Position numbers and translations under genes: made by a program | Origin: Amaranthus tricolor | Lineage: Eukaryota > Streptophyta > Magnoliopsida > Caryophyllales > Amaranthaceae | Assembly: GCF_026212465.1 (NCBI RefSeq) | Contig: NC_080056.1 | Coordinates: forward strand, 8,747,517-8,811,516 | Reading direction: 5' to 3' | DNA length: 64,000 nucleotides | Notes under the pieces: model-generated | Told to the model about the DNA's origin: nothing | The model's input: only the letters and a program-made list of their open reading frames with translations | Databases searched by the model: none | Shown: in pieces, positions 50,912 to 63,595 of the stretch | Layout of the letters: every line of letters starts with the position of its first letter | Position numbering within the stretch: the stretch's first letter is position 1

Positions 50912-53505
50912 CACTACTAAAAAACACGGAGCTTTTCGACGGTTTTAACCGTCAAAAAATATATTTTCGACGCTTGACGAAGCGTCTAAAAAATTGCAGT
51001 TACAAATTTTCGACGCTTTTTTTTCGACGCTTTTTACAGTGGATGTTATATATGTTTTCCGACGCTTTTTACTGTGGGAAAAAAGATTTTCCGCCTTAAA
51101 TCCATACCACAATTTCACGTTTTTAGACGCTTTGAAGCGTGGAAAATGCTGAATATTATTGGCCATGTACTATAGATTGTGTTCATTAGACAATAAGGAT
51201 TGAAACCATCACTAGCAAGACCAAGTCTTACACTACGAGCATCATTGGAAAACCCTGGGTACCGGACATTAAATTCCTTCCATGCTTGTCCATCAGCCAG
51301 GTGGCTAAGAACTCCATTGTCATGTCTACATTCATCATGCCATCTCATGTCCTTAGATATCTTAGATGACATATACATCCTTCGTAATCTAGGAATCAAA
51401 GGAAAATATCTCATCACCTTTGCTGGAACCTTACCCTTATCTGTTTCACTCTTCCATCTTGAACAAGAACATTTGGGACAAGAATCCTTTCCAGCCATCT
51501 CACTCCAATATAATGTGCAATCATTAGGACATGCATGGATCTTTTCATATCCCAAACCTAAATCCATGATCAATTTTTTGGCTGGTAGTATGAGGAAGGA
51601 AAATTTTTTATTTGTGAAAATTCATCAAGTAAAAGATCAATCAACATTAAGAATGATTTATCTGGCCACTTGAACAAGCACTTAAGATGAAAAAGGTGCA
51701 AGATGAATGAGAGCTTTGAAAAGGAAGTGCACCCTGCATAAAGAGGTTCATTAGAAGCTTCATAAAGCTTGCTAAATTTGACTTCTTCAAAAGAAGAGTT
51801 CACATCAGGTTGTTGTGAAGGAAATTCATCGGATGCATATTGCAAATTAGGTTCCTCTAAAGTCTCATTAGCTAACCCGTCCTCTTTTAGTTCACTATCA
51901 AACTCAGGAGCACCTACAATATTTGACCCAAATGCATCTCGAAGTAACCCCGATATATCATCTTGACCTAAGATTTCTGATTCATCGGAAGCTATAAATG
52001 GAATCCCTATTTGATTACACATATTCTCCGCAACAGTCATAGATCCATGAAATATCCAATCCTTATATTCTTTATAAAACCCTTTAAACAAAATGTGTCT
52101 TTCAACCTCTTCTAGTGGTAATACTTTCATTCTATCAATTTTACACTTGCAACAAGGGAATCTAATGAAACCATTTTGTGTCCCTTTCTTTGCAAATTCC
52201 ATAAAGTCACTAACCCCCTTTATATAAGCTTTTGTATTTCTTGGTTTATTTATCCAACTCTTATCAATATATTGAGACATCCTATACATATTGTATAATA
52301 ATAAGATTAAAAAATTCCATATGCATACAACATGTAACAATAACTAGTTTTATTAATGTCATTCTATTTATTGAGATTTGTATTTGAATGACATATAGAA
52401 CAAAAACATAGTGTTGTTCATTAAAGCCAATGTCCTTCAATATATTTTTATTCCACACAAAATTATTTCCAATAGGTTGTTCAATAATAAAGTCATCTAA
52501 TCCTTGGTCAAAATATAAAATAAAAATAAAGGATGAACAATGCACATTTCTTCAATGATTCCAAGAAATAGATAAAGGTTTGGGATCTTCATCGAATTTC
52601 CCCAAAGCCACCGAGAAATAAATTAATCAACAATGCCACCACAAATACTCTCACTAATCAAAATCAAAATCAAAAGTATGTCAAATGGACCCCCTGTTTT
52701 CAATCTCTTGATGACAATCTCAACCCTTCAACACAATCAAAATCTGGATGTAACACATATACAAAGGACATGAAGAAATTCAAAGAAATGAGAGGATGTA
52801 ATCAAAATCAAAATCAATATCAAAAAATCACTAACTAATCAAAATCAAAGTCCAAAGCACATATACAAAAACACAAAATGAGAGGATGTAACAAAGAAAT
52901 TCAAAAAATGGAGGGATAATTTATTCAAAGAAAACGACATTACAGAGGACATGAAGAAGACTGGTACACTTAAGAGTACCTAATAGTGCAATTGAGAGAA
53001 TGAAGAAGACTCGTACGGGGTGGTACGGCTGCCGGAGGAAATGTTCAATTGTTCTGCTGGATGAAGACTAGAAGTTCGGCGTGCTGCCGAATGAGGAAGC
53101 ACGAAAACACACCTAATGATAATCTGGAATTGGAAGAGAAAATGAAGAGAATGATAATGAAGAGGACAGGCGTGCTTATGGAGGAAGAAGAACGAAAACA
53201 AACCTGATTTGAGGATGATGATTGCTGCGCGTGCGGAGGCGAATTGAAGAATAGGGTTTCTTCTTCTCCCTTGTTCTTGACTAATATGTGAGGAATTGAA
53301 GGAGGCGGTTTCGTTTATGTCTGAATTGAAATTTCAAGACTCGCTTTTTGATAAAAAATTTTTAAGAATTTTAAATGCCAGTTTCTCTTCTTTTTTTTGG
53401 ACGCTTTTTCTTTGTTAAATTTCAACCTATTTAAGCGTCGAAAATCTCCCTTTTTTTTAGGTGTCTAAAACCAAGCATCTATAAACTCCATGTTTTTTAG
53501 TAGTG
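50912..53505 (-). mobile_element. Inner CACTA transposon, deletion derivative (2,594 bp)
   Basis: CACTACTAAAAAACACGGAG at the left matches CACTACTAAAAAACATGGAG (reverse complement of the right end) at 19 of 20 positions. A 3-bp TCT duplication flanks it. Subterminal TTTCGACGCTTTT words recur at 50935-51130 and 53400-53430. It carries the 5' half of a transposase gene; coding sequence stops abruptly close to the left terminus, as expected for an internal deletion. Its subterminal repeat differs from that of the outer element, so it is a different family. Confidence 0.93.
51115..52340 (-). pseudogene. Inner CACTA transposase (TNP2-type), truncated and frameshifted
   Basis: 52282-51570 encodes a transposase-associated domain (SWINKPRNTKAYIKGVSDFM, FPCCKCKID, WIFHGS). 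The next segment, in another frame (51573-51115), encodes the start of TNP2: YEKIHACPNDCTLYW, CPKC, YFPLIPRLRRMY, MRWHDECR, LSHLADGQAWKEF, VRLGLASDGFNP. An intact TNP2 continues for several hundred residues beyond this point; here it is cut after the SDGFNPY region. A frameshift near 51575 separates the two parts. Inactive without help in trans. Confidence 0.88.
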
Positions 53506-53508
53506 TCT
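53506..53508. repeat. Inner CACTA target-site duplication, right
   Basis: TCT, identical to 50909-50911. Confidence 0.85.
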
Positions 53509-54204
53509 TCTAAGTTCTTATTTTCATTCTGATACAATACACAATCATTCGGACACGCATGAATCTTCTGGTACTCTAAGCCAAAAAGACACATGAGCTT
53601 TTTGGCATAATATGTCAACTTTGGAAGTTCATTTCCTTCAGGAAGCATCTCACATAACGTTTCTAATAACATTGTGAAACTAGCGTCACTCCAATTGAAC
53701 TTTGACTTAATGTTGAAAATTGTCAACACGGCTGTTAGTTTGGTGAACCTTTACATCCAGGGTACAAAGTCTTTTGAGAAGCCTCTGCAACAAGTCAAAA
53801 ACACAAGGACGTTTTCTTAACTCATCCTCGACTCCCTCCATCATCTCATCAACACGATCTACATCCTCATTGACATTCTCTTCATCTATCTCATACCCAT
53901 CAACACGATCTACTACATCCTCATTGACACCCTCAACAACACTTTTTTCGTTGTAAACTCTCTCCTTACCATGCCAAACCCAAACATGATATTGAGGCCT
54001 AAACCTAAGTCTAAGTATGTGCTCCCTAAGGATATCGATGCTATTTACCTTTGATACATTGCCACACTTGACACATGGGCAATAAAAACCAACTCCCCCC
54101 GTTCTAACTTGATGTTCAATGGAAACACTACAAAATTCTAATACGCCATCAATAAATTCTGAGGATTTAATGCTTCTATACATCCAAGAACGATCTTTTT
54201 TCAT
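53509..54204 (-). pseudogene. Outer CACTA transposase (TNP2-type), proximal part
   Basis: Begins MKKDRSWMYRS with a transposase-associated domain (CPCVKCGN, VWVWHGKE), then an acidic Val/Asp/Glu-rich stretch. After a frameshift near 53720 it continues FNWSDASFTMLLETLCEMLP, YAKKLMCLFGLEYQKIHACP, NDCVLYQNENKNLE, where the inner element interrupts it. The order parallels the inner element's transposase, but the sequences are divergent. Non-functional. Confidence 0.85.
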
Positions 54205-55319
54205 CCTAAGTGTGATTAATTAATTCAAAACAAAATTAATACACATTACATACATAAGTATATATATACTTAACCCTAGTTAACCCAAATTTACCCTATT
54301 TAACCCCGTTTAACCTTCATATTATTTAAATTATTCAAATTATGTATATTTTAATGAATTAACAAACTACATACATAAGTAAATTATTGTGATTATTCAT
54401 GCATAAGTAAACTACATACATAATTAATTAAACTACATACATACATAAGTAAAAAAAATACACATATCAAAATAATTAACAAACTAATTATAATAACAAC
54501 TTGAAAAGAATGTAAACTTAAAAATTAAACAACTTAAAGAACTTAAATTAAGAACTTGAAGAACTTAAAAAAATGTAAAACTTAAAAAATAATCAACAAA
54601 CTAATTAAATCATCAAATATATAAACACATAAAAATATCAAACAAAATCAAAATAAAAATTATACCTTGAATTTCGTGGGTTTTGGGTTATGTAACCTAT
54701 ACAATGAAAAACAAAATCAAAATTAGTATAAAAAAACTAAGCCCTAAAACACAATGATGTTTGAACAATTTAAAATAAGTTTTAAAAAATTATACCTTGA
54801 AAAAGAACAAGAACTAAGTCCAAATTTCGTGGGTTTGAGAACTCGAAGAAGACAACAATGGTAGATTTTTCGTGGGCTGAACAAGAACTTGAAGAAGCAG
54901 CAGTATGCGAAGTCGAAGATGATGATGAATAATGTTGAACGAAGAACGAACAAGAACTTGAAGAAGCAGCAGAATTTTGGTTGAATACAATAGTATGCGA
55001 AGAAGAGTCCGTGGGGTTTAGGAGGGCTTTTGGTTGAATACAACAGTATGCGTATTCATGAAGCCAATAGTATTAGTATAGAGGCACGTTTATTAAAACA
55101 AAATAATAAATACCTTATATGTTGCGGTTTTTTGAGAACCGCAGCGTATAAGGTATTTTTTATTTTTTTAAAACAAAAATTAAGTTATATGCTGCGATTT
55201 TCAAGGAACCACAACATATAATGTAAACTTTTTCTCTCGTTTCTTCATGCCATTTAATGTTGCGTTAACCAAAAACTGCAGTAAATGTCACGCAACAGAT
55301 AATATTTTCTCCACTAGTG
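54205..55319. other. Outer CACTA 5' non-coding region
   Basis: Upstream of the TNP2 start. It holds local duplications: GAACAAGAACTTGAAGAAGC at about 54886 and 54948, and TTTTGGTTGAATACAA at about 54975 and 55029. Subterminal GCTGCGGTTT-type repeats follow to the right terminus. Confidence 0.7.
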
Positions 55320-55322
55320 ATA
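55320..55322. repeat. Outer CACTA target-site duplication, right
   Basis: ATA, matching 50339-50341. Confidence 0.6.
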
Positions 55323-56186
55323 GTACATATTTTTAAAAAGAAGCCATGTTTGAGAGAGTTAAAAGAAGATGAATCTTGAAGGAAACAATTTATTTCAATA
55401 AATAACTAAAAGTGTGAATTGACAAAAGTATACATCTAAGTGGTTGATCATTAGGCTTAAAAAGTAAGACTATATATGGAATAAAGGTCGACAAAAAAGT
55501 GTGAATCTACAAATGTAGCAATTAATTAAATCCTTTCAAACGTTTATCAAATAAACCTTTTAAATATAATTTATTTTGTTACGTAAAGTAAACATATTAT
55601 TTTAGGTTGACATACTCTTTACATAGCAAAATATTTGTTAAACCAAGAAATATACAAGACATTCACGAAATAAATAACATTAGAATTGACCGAATGCAAT
55701 TAGTATGAACTACTGGCAAATTTGACATTTACATGATATTTTGTTTATACTAATATCGTCAATTAAATTTTATATGACACGTTTACACTTATAATGATAA
55801 TTATAATATAAGGAGATTTGTCTCCTTTATTTTTTCAAATACTTATTAAATCGATCTTCTATATAAAGGATCTATATCTATTATTTTTTTTAAAGCCTAC
55901 AAATTGTCAGAAACAACATTAGATATTATATATGTGTATTTGGGCCCTTCAAATGATCTCTAACTTGAAAGTAGTTGACTTTCCTCTGTATTGATGGATA
56001 TAATCATATAAATCAACCCAAGAAACAAACCTAGCTCAGAACGTATACTCCAATATAATGCTTAAGTGAAACCATCTTGTGGGTTTATAATTAGAAAACA
56101 AAAGAGAATTTAGTCTTATAGAAGTATTAGTTATAGCAAATAAAAATAAAAGATTTTAAATTTAATTTTTTTTATCAGTCTATCAT
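55323..56186. other. Gene-free stretch
   Basis: AT-rich, no splice-consistent ORF, no recognised repeat end. Confidence 0.5.
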
Positions 56187-56640
56187 ATCATTATGTTAAA
56201 AAAAATGTTAAAAATACTAGTAAAATTTTTTTTTTCAAAAAGTACTTAATAAAAAAATTTTGTCAACAAATACCTAATAAATTTTTTTCTTTTTCAAAGA
56301 GTACCAATTAACGGTTTCTCTCAGTTGACTACCATCAAATATAACTGTTGACTGGTCAAAATCGAAAATTTTTCCACCTCATTTTTAATTTCTTTTCCAA
56401 TTCAATTTTTTTACCCTCTTCTTCCTCTACTTTTTACTCAAACTGGAAATTAAATTGAAAAAGAAATTGAAGATGACGAAGAAGAATTTTTGATTTTGAC
56501 CAGTTAATCATCATATTTAACGTTACTTGGTACTCTTTGGAAAAGAAAAAAGTTTTGTTAGGTAACTCTTGGCAACACTTTTTTTATTAGGTATTTTTTG
56601 GAAAAAAAATAATTATATTAAGTATTTTTTTAAAATTTTC
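56187..56640. mobile_element. Foldback MITE (~450 bp)
   Basis: The left arm (AAATACCTAATAAATTTTTT, AAAGAGTACCAATTAACG, GACTGGTCAAAATCGAAAA) is an inverted copy of the right arm (reverse complement AAATACCTAATAAAAAAAGT, AAAGAGTACCAAGTAACG, AACTGGTCAAAATCAAAAA) around a centre near 56410. The 8513-8700 stretch in FCA has similar TACCTATTG...AAATTACC wording. Confidence 0.65.
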
Positions 56641-57301
56641 AAAAAAAAAAGTAGAAAATAGAAAGTGAAACTAGGTAAGTGAAACCGCGTACGAAGATCA
56701 CGCATTATGTCGGAAAAAAAAGGGATTGGCCAAAACATCCGGCATTTCGTATTCTCTCTGACATAAAACGGAGTCACCGTCATTTGAGTCCTTGATAATG
56801 AGATCGATCCACCTTTGAATGTTCGTTTTCCACTTAATCTTATAAACCTTATAATCTAGAATATCTTGTGTAGAATTATTTTATAGTATTTTATTGTGCA
56901 TCAATCTAAAAATATGAAAATGGTATGTCTTTTCACTTCATAATTACAATCAAGTATAATTATTAAAAAGTATTTACTATTTTTAAAGGAAAAATAATTA
57001 TAAATAATACAATTTTTTGTTAATTATTTCCCTATAATAATATTAACTTTTGATTAACTTTAATAACACTAATTTAGAGGGATTTTTTTCCTAGATTAAT
57101 AGCAACTTTAGTTTATTAACTAATTTATCAATTTTTTGTCATATAATCTCTTATATTTTGATTTTTTAATGTTAGGATATTCTAGAAAAACACCCCTAAG
57201 TTGGTATTATTTTAATGAAATAAGTAAAATGTTATATTATTCGTGGTAATTTTTTCATTTTTAAATTAATGTAATCTAAAGTATTGTGAACTATATACAT
57301 A

Positions 57302-57553
57302 TTTCTTCCGGTTCTGAAATACTCGCTACACAATGATTTTTGACACTATTCATTAGTCAAGCTTATTTTATATATTGTGGTTAATGTATTAGAAAAAACA
57401 TATACAAATGAGATCTTGTTTGAATCGTCTAATCGCATACTTTCATAATTTTAGTTTTTATAATTTTTAAATGTGTATAGTTTTATATGTATAATCAAAA
57501 TAACACACTGAATTGATAAAAAAGTGAAATGTAGTAATTATTATGGAATGAAG
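57302..57553. mobile_element. Stowaway-like MITE F
   Basis: 252 bp between TA dinucleotides. Left TTTCTTCCGGTTCTGAAATA; the reverse complement of the right is CTTCATTCCATAATAATTAC. It shares GACACTATTCATTAGTCAAG and AGATCTTGTTTGAATCGTCT with copies B and E. Confidence 0.7.
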
Positions 57554-58480
57554 TATAAAAGTTATTGAAGTATATTGGTTTTTGAATTTTCTCTTTCGGT
57601 CAATGATAATTATTAATTACTTTACTACTATATCCCCAGTCCCCTAATGCCTAAATCACTGCCGTCGTAATCACATGTATCATTATCATTATTCATAAAT
57701 TTGCTTTAAACAATTTCCATCAAAAAATATTAACTGGTGGGTTAGCTCAACTGTGGGTCCTTTCTTGATTGTGTAATTTCTGTGAAATCATGCATCATAC
57801 ACCAAACCAAAATGATTATTATTGCCTATGTCTCCTTGAAATTGAAATATGGACATATAACACATATATTATTAAATATTTGGTGAATTCAGTTAAATTG
57901 TATATGAATGTTAAAAAAAATATAATGTATTGACAATTAAAAATTAAAAATGTCACAATTTTAAAGAGATATAGATAATACTCCTATAAGCAAAGGCTAA
58001 ATTATGTTCATTCCCATTAATAATGGGACAAATAATCTTCATTTTAGAGATTACTTCGAATAAACTTTTAAAGGAGTAAGATTTTGCACTCTTTAACTCT
58101 TTTATTAATGTCATTATGCCTTTTATCCAAAAACAAAAGAAAGAATGGCTATGGTATGACAATATGGGATGCATATGTGTCAGATATAAGATGGGTATGG
58201 AATGTTTGATGGTATAGCGTTGAAAGCATATACTCACGTGGACAAGCGTATTTATAGAAAGTATACACGTTATAATTTATAGTTTTGGAATATATAATGA
58301 ATTATGATAAAATAACTCATTAAATTTTGTACACTTTTATTTTATGTCATGTTGCAAGTGTCAATTATGTTATAATGTGGATTGGAATAACCACTTTAAA
58401 ATAAAAGATATTTGTATGTTTAGACAAAAGTATATAGATAATAAGAGTAAAGAAGTAGGAGTACTCATTAATGGTATAAT
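57554..58480. other. Gene-free stretch
   Basis: No supported gene; the minus-strand ORF at 57953-58237 lacks recognisable domains and splice context. Confidence 0.4.
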
Positions 58481-59340
58481 TCAATATTGAAGCAAGTGCA
58501 AAATCTCTTACTCATGGAAATACGTTTGATCACATTGTCAAACATGTTATGTATTGCATATTGGAGAAAGAGGATGTGGATGTGTTGAGTTGTGAAGATT
58601 TACGGTTTGGATCACTATATTAGGTGCTCAATGTGGAGCAAATGAGGTGCTTTGTGCAAAGTTTGTAGACTTTGATAACGCATGAAGAGGTTCTACTAAA
58701 GTGTTGGATCATGCCTTGAACGAGCCAAGGCATGGGAGGAGGTTGCCTTGAACGAAGCAACAAAAACAATAGTTAGATAATTTGAGGACCGAGTGCTCGT
58801 TCGATCATTAACATGGCTTGTTCGAGCAAGTAGTCACAAGCAGATAATGTGTGATTGAAGTCAGGTGCTCATTTGAGCAGGGTACTTGTTTTTCGTTTCA
58901 TTTTCTTTTAAGGTTGCAATGAAGGCTACGTACTATTACTGAGTTAATGTTGATTCTAAATTGTCGTATGCTCTATTTAAAGGGATTAGAAATTTTTAGA
59001 ACACAACAAGTTGTAAGGGCTAATACATAGAAAGAGACTTGGGTAAATACCAAGAGAGCTTTTTTCTTTGCATTAATATTGAGGACGATCACCATTGTTT
59101 TAGAGATCTTGTCTTGAGAGCTTGTTCTTAAGAGGGAGGGTTATATTATTAGTGTGTTGTTTAATCATTTTTAAAATAAACATTGTTTGAGTGAGAGGTA
59201 TACAAAATACCTCAATATATTGTTTGTTTTGTCTTTATTGATATTTGTTCTGTTCTTATTGTGTTTTATTCTTATTCTTCACTTGTGTGAGACCTTAAAC
59301 GCTTTCGTTTCAATTAATGTAAAACAACTAAGAATAACTT
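58480..59340 (+). repeat. LTR-retrotransposon-like remnant
   Basis: It contains GTGCTCGTTCGATC and GCTTGTTCGAGCAAG phrases, a GGGCTAATACATAGAAAGAG leader and a T-rich tail ending near GTGTGAGACCTTAAACGC. Structure suggests a decayed LTR, but no paired LTR, primer-binding site or pol domain was found. Confidence 0.35.
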
Positions 59341-60546
59341 TTAAAAATTGTATTTAGACTTTCAATGCGTTGAGAATGAGTTATTGCCTTTATAAATTTG
59401 TGTATTTTCAATGCACAAAATAACACCACAACTCCAAAGATTAACACACCACCCCTCTCTTATTGTATGTGTTTACTCAAGAGAGACGGGATCAATCGAA
59501 ACAATAGCAAAGTAGAATATGAATCATGTGTTTAGATGAAAAGAAGAAGAAGAGAGTAGATAAGTACAATTTTATTAGAAGAAAGAGTGTATGAATACAA
59601 TGAATCAGAAATAACATCTTTAACAACACTAACAAAAATAAAACAAATAGTTATGCATCCGACTCCTCAAATTTTATATTAAATGGGAGTCATTTAATAA
59701 ATTATAGCAATGAAATGAAATGGATATGAGAATGATGCGTAGATATGAAATTTCAAATGAATATGAATACTTAAAAAAAGAATACGGCTTAGTCATTTTG
59801 ATTTTGGATCAAAGAAAAATAGAGTGTTATTTAAAAAAAAAAAAAAGAAAAAGTAGATATTGATAATAAATGATAAAAGAGAATGAATTATGTGGATGGA
59901 ATTAAAAGAAAGTCAAAATATATAAATGAAATTATAAAAAAAGTAATATATCATTATTAAAAAATAAAAAAATTGCAAAATGAGTAAAATACATCAAAAT
60001 AACAATTGATGTTTACGTATGTATTACTTCCTTCTTTATTATACCATAATACCAATTGTAGGAGTGGTTTGAAAAAAAGGACAATTTTGACTGTATATAC
60101 TTCGTCAAATTAAAAAATGGTTTTGTAATTAAAATGGAGGAGTTGGTGTTAAATCCTTTCACCTAAAGATAACTTTCCGTTATCCTTTACTACTAATAGG
60201 ATTATTATTATTATTATTATAGCATTTCATTCACACACTATCTAGTATCCACTCAATTATCTTATTAATCAATTTACTTAATTCTACCTCGGACTAAGTC
60301 AATCTGTTAAAATAAGATAAAACTTTAAATAATATTCATAATTTTTATTAATCAATTTTGATATTTATATTTACTTTCTTCAATTCAGAATTAATATTTC
60401 ATTTGCTTTTATATACTCTTCACATATATTTAATTCTTAATCTATAAGTGAAAGTTATTAATATCAACTTTTTAAATTTTTAATTATGTGGAATTAGAAA
60501 TATATGAATTGAATTAGTGTATTAACAAAGGTGCATTTCATTATGA

Positions 60547-60547
<1 letters not shown>
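59341..60547. other. Gene-free stretch
   Basis: AT-rich, with a short (TTA)n at about 60201-60220. No gene or clear repeat ends. Confidence 0.45.
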
Positions 60548-61142
<595 letters not shown>

Positions 61143-61149
61143 TTGTTGT

Positions 61150-61880
61150 GAATGAGATATGATATTTGATGAAGAACAATTAACAAACTAATACAAAGTA
61201 AACCACGAAAACAAAGCACAACAAATACAAGAGGTATTAATGATACCTCCTTCTTAAATAAAGTATCTTATCATTAATATAAACAAGAATACATTAATAA
61301 TTCACCTCACAAGCTTCATGAACACACTCTCAAATCAAAAGATCGAATCTTGATGTCAATCTCCCTCAAATGCCCTAATACAAGTGGAGAAAACTCTCTT
61401 GGCTAAAACCCTAGTAATCTCTTAGTATTAGGCTCTCTCACTCCCACCCTAATACACTCCTAAGACCCCTTATATAGTCTCATGACATATTTGGGAGTCT
61501 TAGGACAAACCCACAAAAGCCGACAAAGAATCGGACATAAATCAGAAACGCGTACTGTGAGGAGCTGATCGTTGCTTGACCCGAGCATGATCCGCTCGAC
61601 CACCCGAGCGAGAGTCCAATAGCTTCTGTCTTGCTGCCCCTGCTTGGCTCGACCGAGCCCATCAAGCTCGACCACTCGAGTAGGCCTCAAAACCTTCCAT
61701 GAGCATTCCCTTGCCTTCATCAAGGCACACTAAATCTCCCACTTTGATCACTTCATCAAGTGATCCAAAACATAAGCCCTCATACTTCCTTGCACTCACA
61801 ACCTCGTTCTCAAACATGCAAGCCAAGGAGCATGCTACGAGGTGATCAAACTCACCTCCATCATGTTGAGATTTGGGGCT
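61150..61880. repeat. LTR-like repeat with CTCGACC/GGTCGAG words
   Basis: It contains CACAACAAATACAAGAGG, a CCCCTTATATAGTCTCATG TATA-like segment, then GATCCGCTCGACCACCCGAG and GGCTCGACCGAGCCC, then AAATCTCCCACTTTGATCAC. The order parallels the block at 10640-11300 in FCA. Probably a member of the same LTR family; boundaries are not visible. Confidence 0.45.
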
Positions 61881-61886
61881 TGACTC

Positions 61887-61888
<2 letters not shown>

Positions 61889-61955
<67 letters not shown>
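61889..61955. repeat. (AT)n microsatellite
   Basis: About 67 bp with one ACATAT interruption. Confidence 0.95.
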
Positions 61956-61958
<3 letters not shown>

Positions 61959-61971
61959 CTCTATTATTATA

Positions 61972-62062
61972 CTTCCTCTATTTTATAATACTTGCTAATG
62001 ATAATGACATTTTTCCACACAACATGTCATACTCAGTAGCAAGTATTATGAAACGGAGAAAG
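61972..62062. mobile_element. Stowaway MITE, compact (91 bp)
   Basis: Left CTTCCTCTATTTTATAATAC and, in reverse complement, right CTTTCTCCGTTTCATAATAC, both continuing TTGCTA. Flanked by TA. The arms make up most of the element. Confidence 0.8.
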
Positions 62063-62064
62063 TA

Positions 62065-62870
62065 CAACATATACTGTATACTTATACTCTTCTATTAGAT
62101 GCTCGAATAATTTCCGAAAGAATAAATTCAATATTTTAATGCATAAGTGACACATTCAATACTTCTATGAATTATACATATTAAATTTCGACTCCAACCC
62201 GGATTTTAAGTTATAAGATTTTATTTCAACTAAGACTTTCAAATTACCTCGTTAAAATAGGATTATGACATTTTTTTCTTTTCAATAAATTATTTCATTT
62301 AAAATACATAAATTCATAACAATAATGTATTTTAAATAAATGATTTGTTGACCTTAACAAAAAAAAAAATACTCCGACAAATTTAATTTAATAAGCAGAT
62401 ATCATCATTTCGAACACAATCTAATAATTGGAGATAGTCTATCAAGTACAACACAAAAAGTAATCTCTACACTTAAATTTCTTTTAATTTAAAATATAAC
62501 ATAATAGAAATAAAATTTAAAGCAAAGATCTGCACTCATCATACACACAATTCTATCAAATCGATCCATTGTATTGCTCTATCTAAAGAGAATAATAAAA
62601 TTATATACATATTTAAAAGTTTAAATAATCACCTATCTAAAACTTTATATACGTACTAGGTAAGATTTAACTTATGTAATTATTGGAACCCATTAATGCA
62701 TGTCAATTGACAAACTTGGTCTATCATGATTTGATTTTGTTATAATTGATCAAACTTGACCACCCATAAATTAAGTTTGCTTTACTTGATCAATATAACA
62801 TTACTTCATGATCAAGTTTTGTTATATTGATCGATCAAACTTGGATAACTATGACCTATTATATATTAAT
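62065..62870. other. Gene-free stretch
   Basis: AT-rich. TTGATCAAACTTG / TTTGTTATAATTGATC words recur as a short inverted repeat around 62720-62850. No gene. Confidence 0.4.
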
Positions 62871-63060
62871 TGGACAATTTGTAATCTCACATCGAATATT
62901 GGAGAAATGTTGACTAATATATATATTTAGTGGGCTACTCCTCCTAATATCAATTAATTTTAGATGGAATCTCATTGGGTTTGTTTTCAGTCAACTCTCC
63001 TCTTATGTAGATTTTGGTACAAGCCCAAATTTATCAAATGGTTGACAATGTCGTTCTTAA
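62871..63060. repeat. Dispersed plant repeat phrase
   Basis: TAATCTCACATCGAATATTGG followed by GGCTACTCCTCCTAATATC, text typical of repeat-derived plant intergenic sequence. Class not assigned. Confidence 0.3.
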
Positions 63061-63511
63061 CAATTTTAGGGCCCTAGGCGAAAAATAAAAAATGTGCCCT
63101 TGTTTAAGTAAAGTTTCGGTATTATTTTCTTTAACTATGCATTATATAATCTCTCTTTATTCCATCACATCAATGTCAAATAAATATACGAATTTAAAAT
63201 CTTATAATCATATGGTATTAAAATATAATCAAAAATATGATTTTTAATAATGAGGATTAACTCAATTTAAGCCTCTTTAAAAGTTGGATCCTAAGCGGTT
63301 TCACCTCAAAACTACCACAAGAACGGTCATGATGGTTGATGATCCGACATGATTATATTATCGTATGCCTGCCATAGCTAAGAAAGCTAAAACAAAGAAA
63401 GTCATCAGAAACGTTGATAAGAGTGCATGGGTCAATCAAGATTCAAGAGTAATGTCTTAGTGACGGTAATGAAGGTAGTTCAGTTTCTTCGTTGCAACAA
63501 TAACTAATGTG

Positions 63512-63595
63512 GTTCAATTAGGGATGAAGCAAAAATTAAAAATTATTTTAAAAGTTCAATTAGGGGTGAAGCAAAAATTAAAAATTATTTTAAAA
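63512..63595. repeat. 42-bp tandem duplication
   Basis: Two head-to-tail copies beginning GTTCAATTAGGG(A/G)TGAAGC, one mismatch. Confidence 0.95.

Larger units (their letters stand above)
50342..55319 (-). mobile_element. Outer CACTA (En/Spm-like) transposon, interrupted and internally deleted
   Basis: Termini TACTAGTGGAAAAA (left, first base C to T) and, in reverse complement, CACTAGTGGAGAAA (right) are flanked by ATA. Subterminal regions repeat GCTGCGGTT / TATATGCTGCGG words at both ends (50365-50590 and 55115-55290), as CACTA elements do. It encodes TNP2-type transposase fragments on the minus strand (54204-53509, continuing at 50908-50660) but lacks the bulk of TNP2 and any TNPA. A second CACTA element occupies 50912-53505. 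Without it the element is about 2.4 kb. Confidence 0.88.

Noticed and set aside
51200..51673. Plus-strand ORF of 157 codons
   Set aside because: It is the antisense shadow of the inner CACTA transposase fragment.
54744..55043. Minus-strand 99-codon ORF
   Set aside because: It falls in the 5' non-coding region of the outer CACTA element, arises from a local duplication and has no domain.
58480..59340. Possible copia pol 3' end next to an LTR
   Set aside because: No integrase, reverse transcriptase or RNase H motif could be read, so only an LTR-like remnant is listed.
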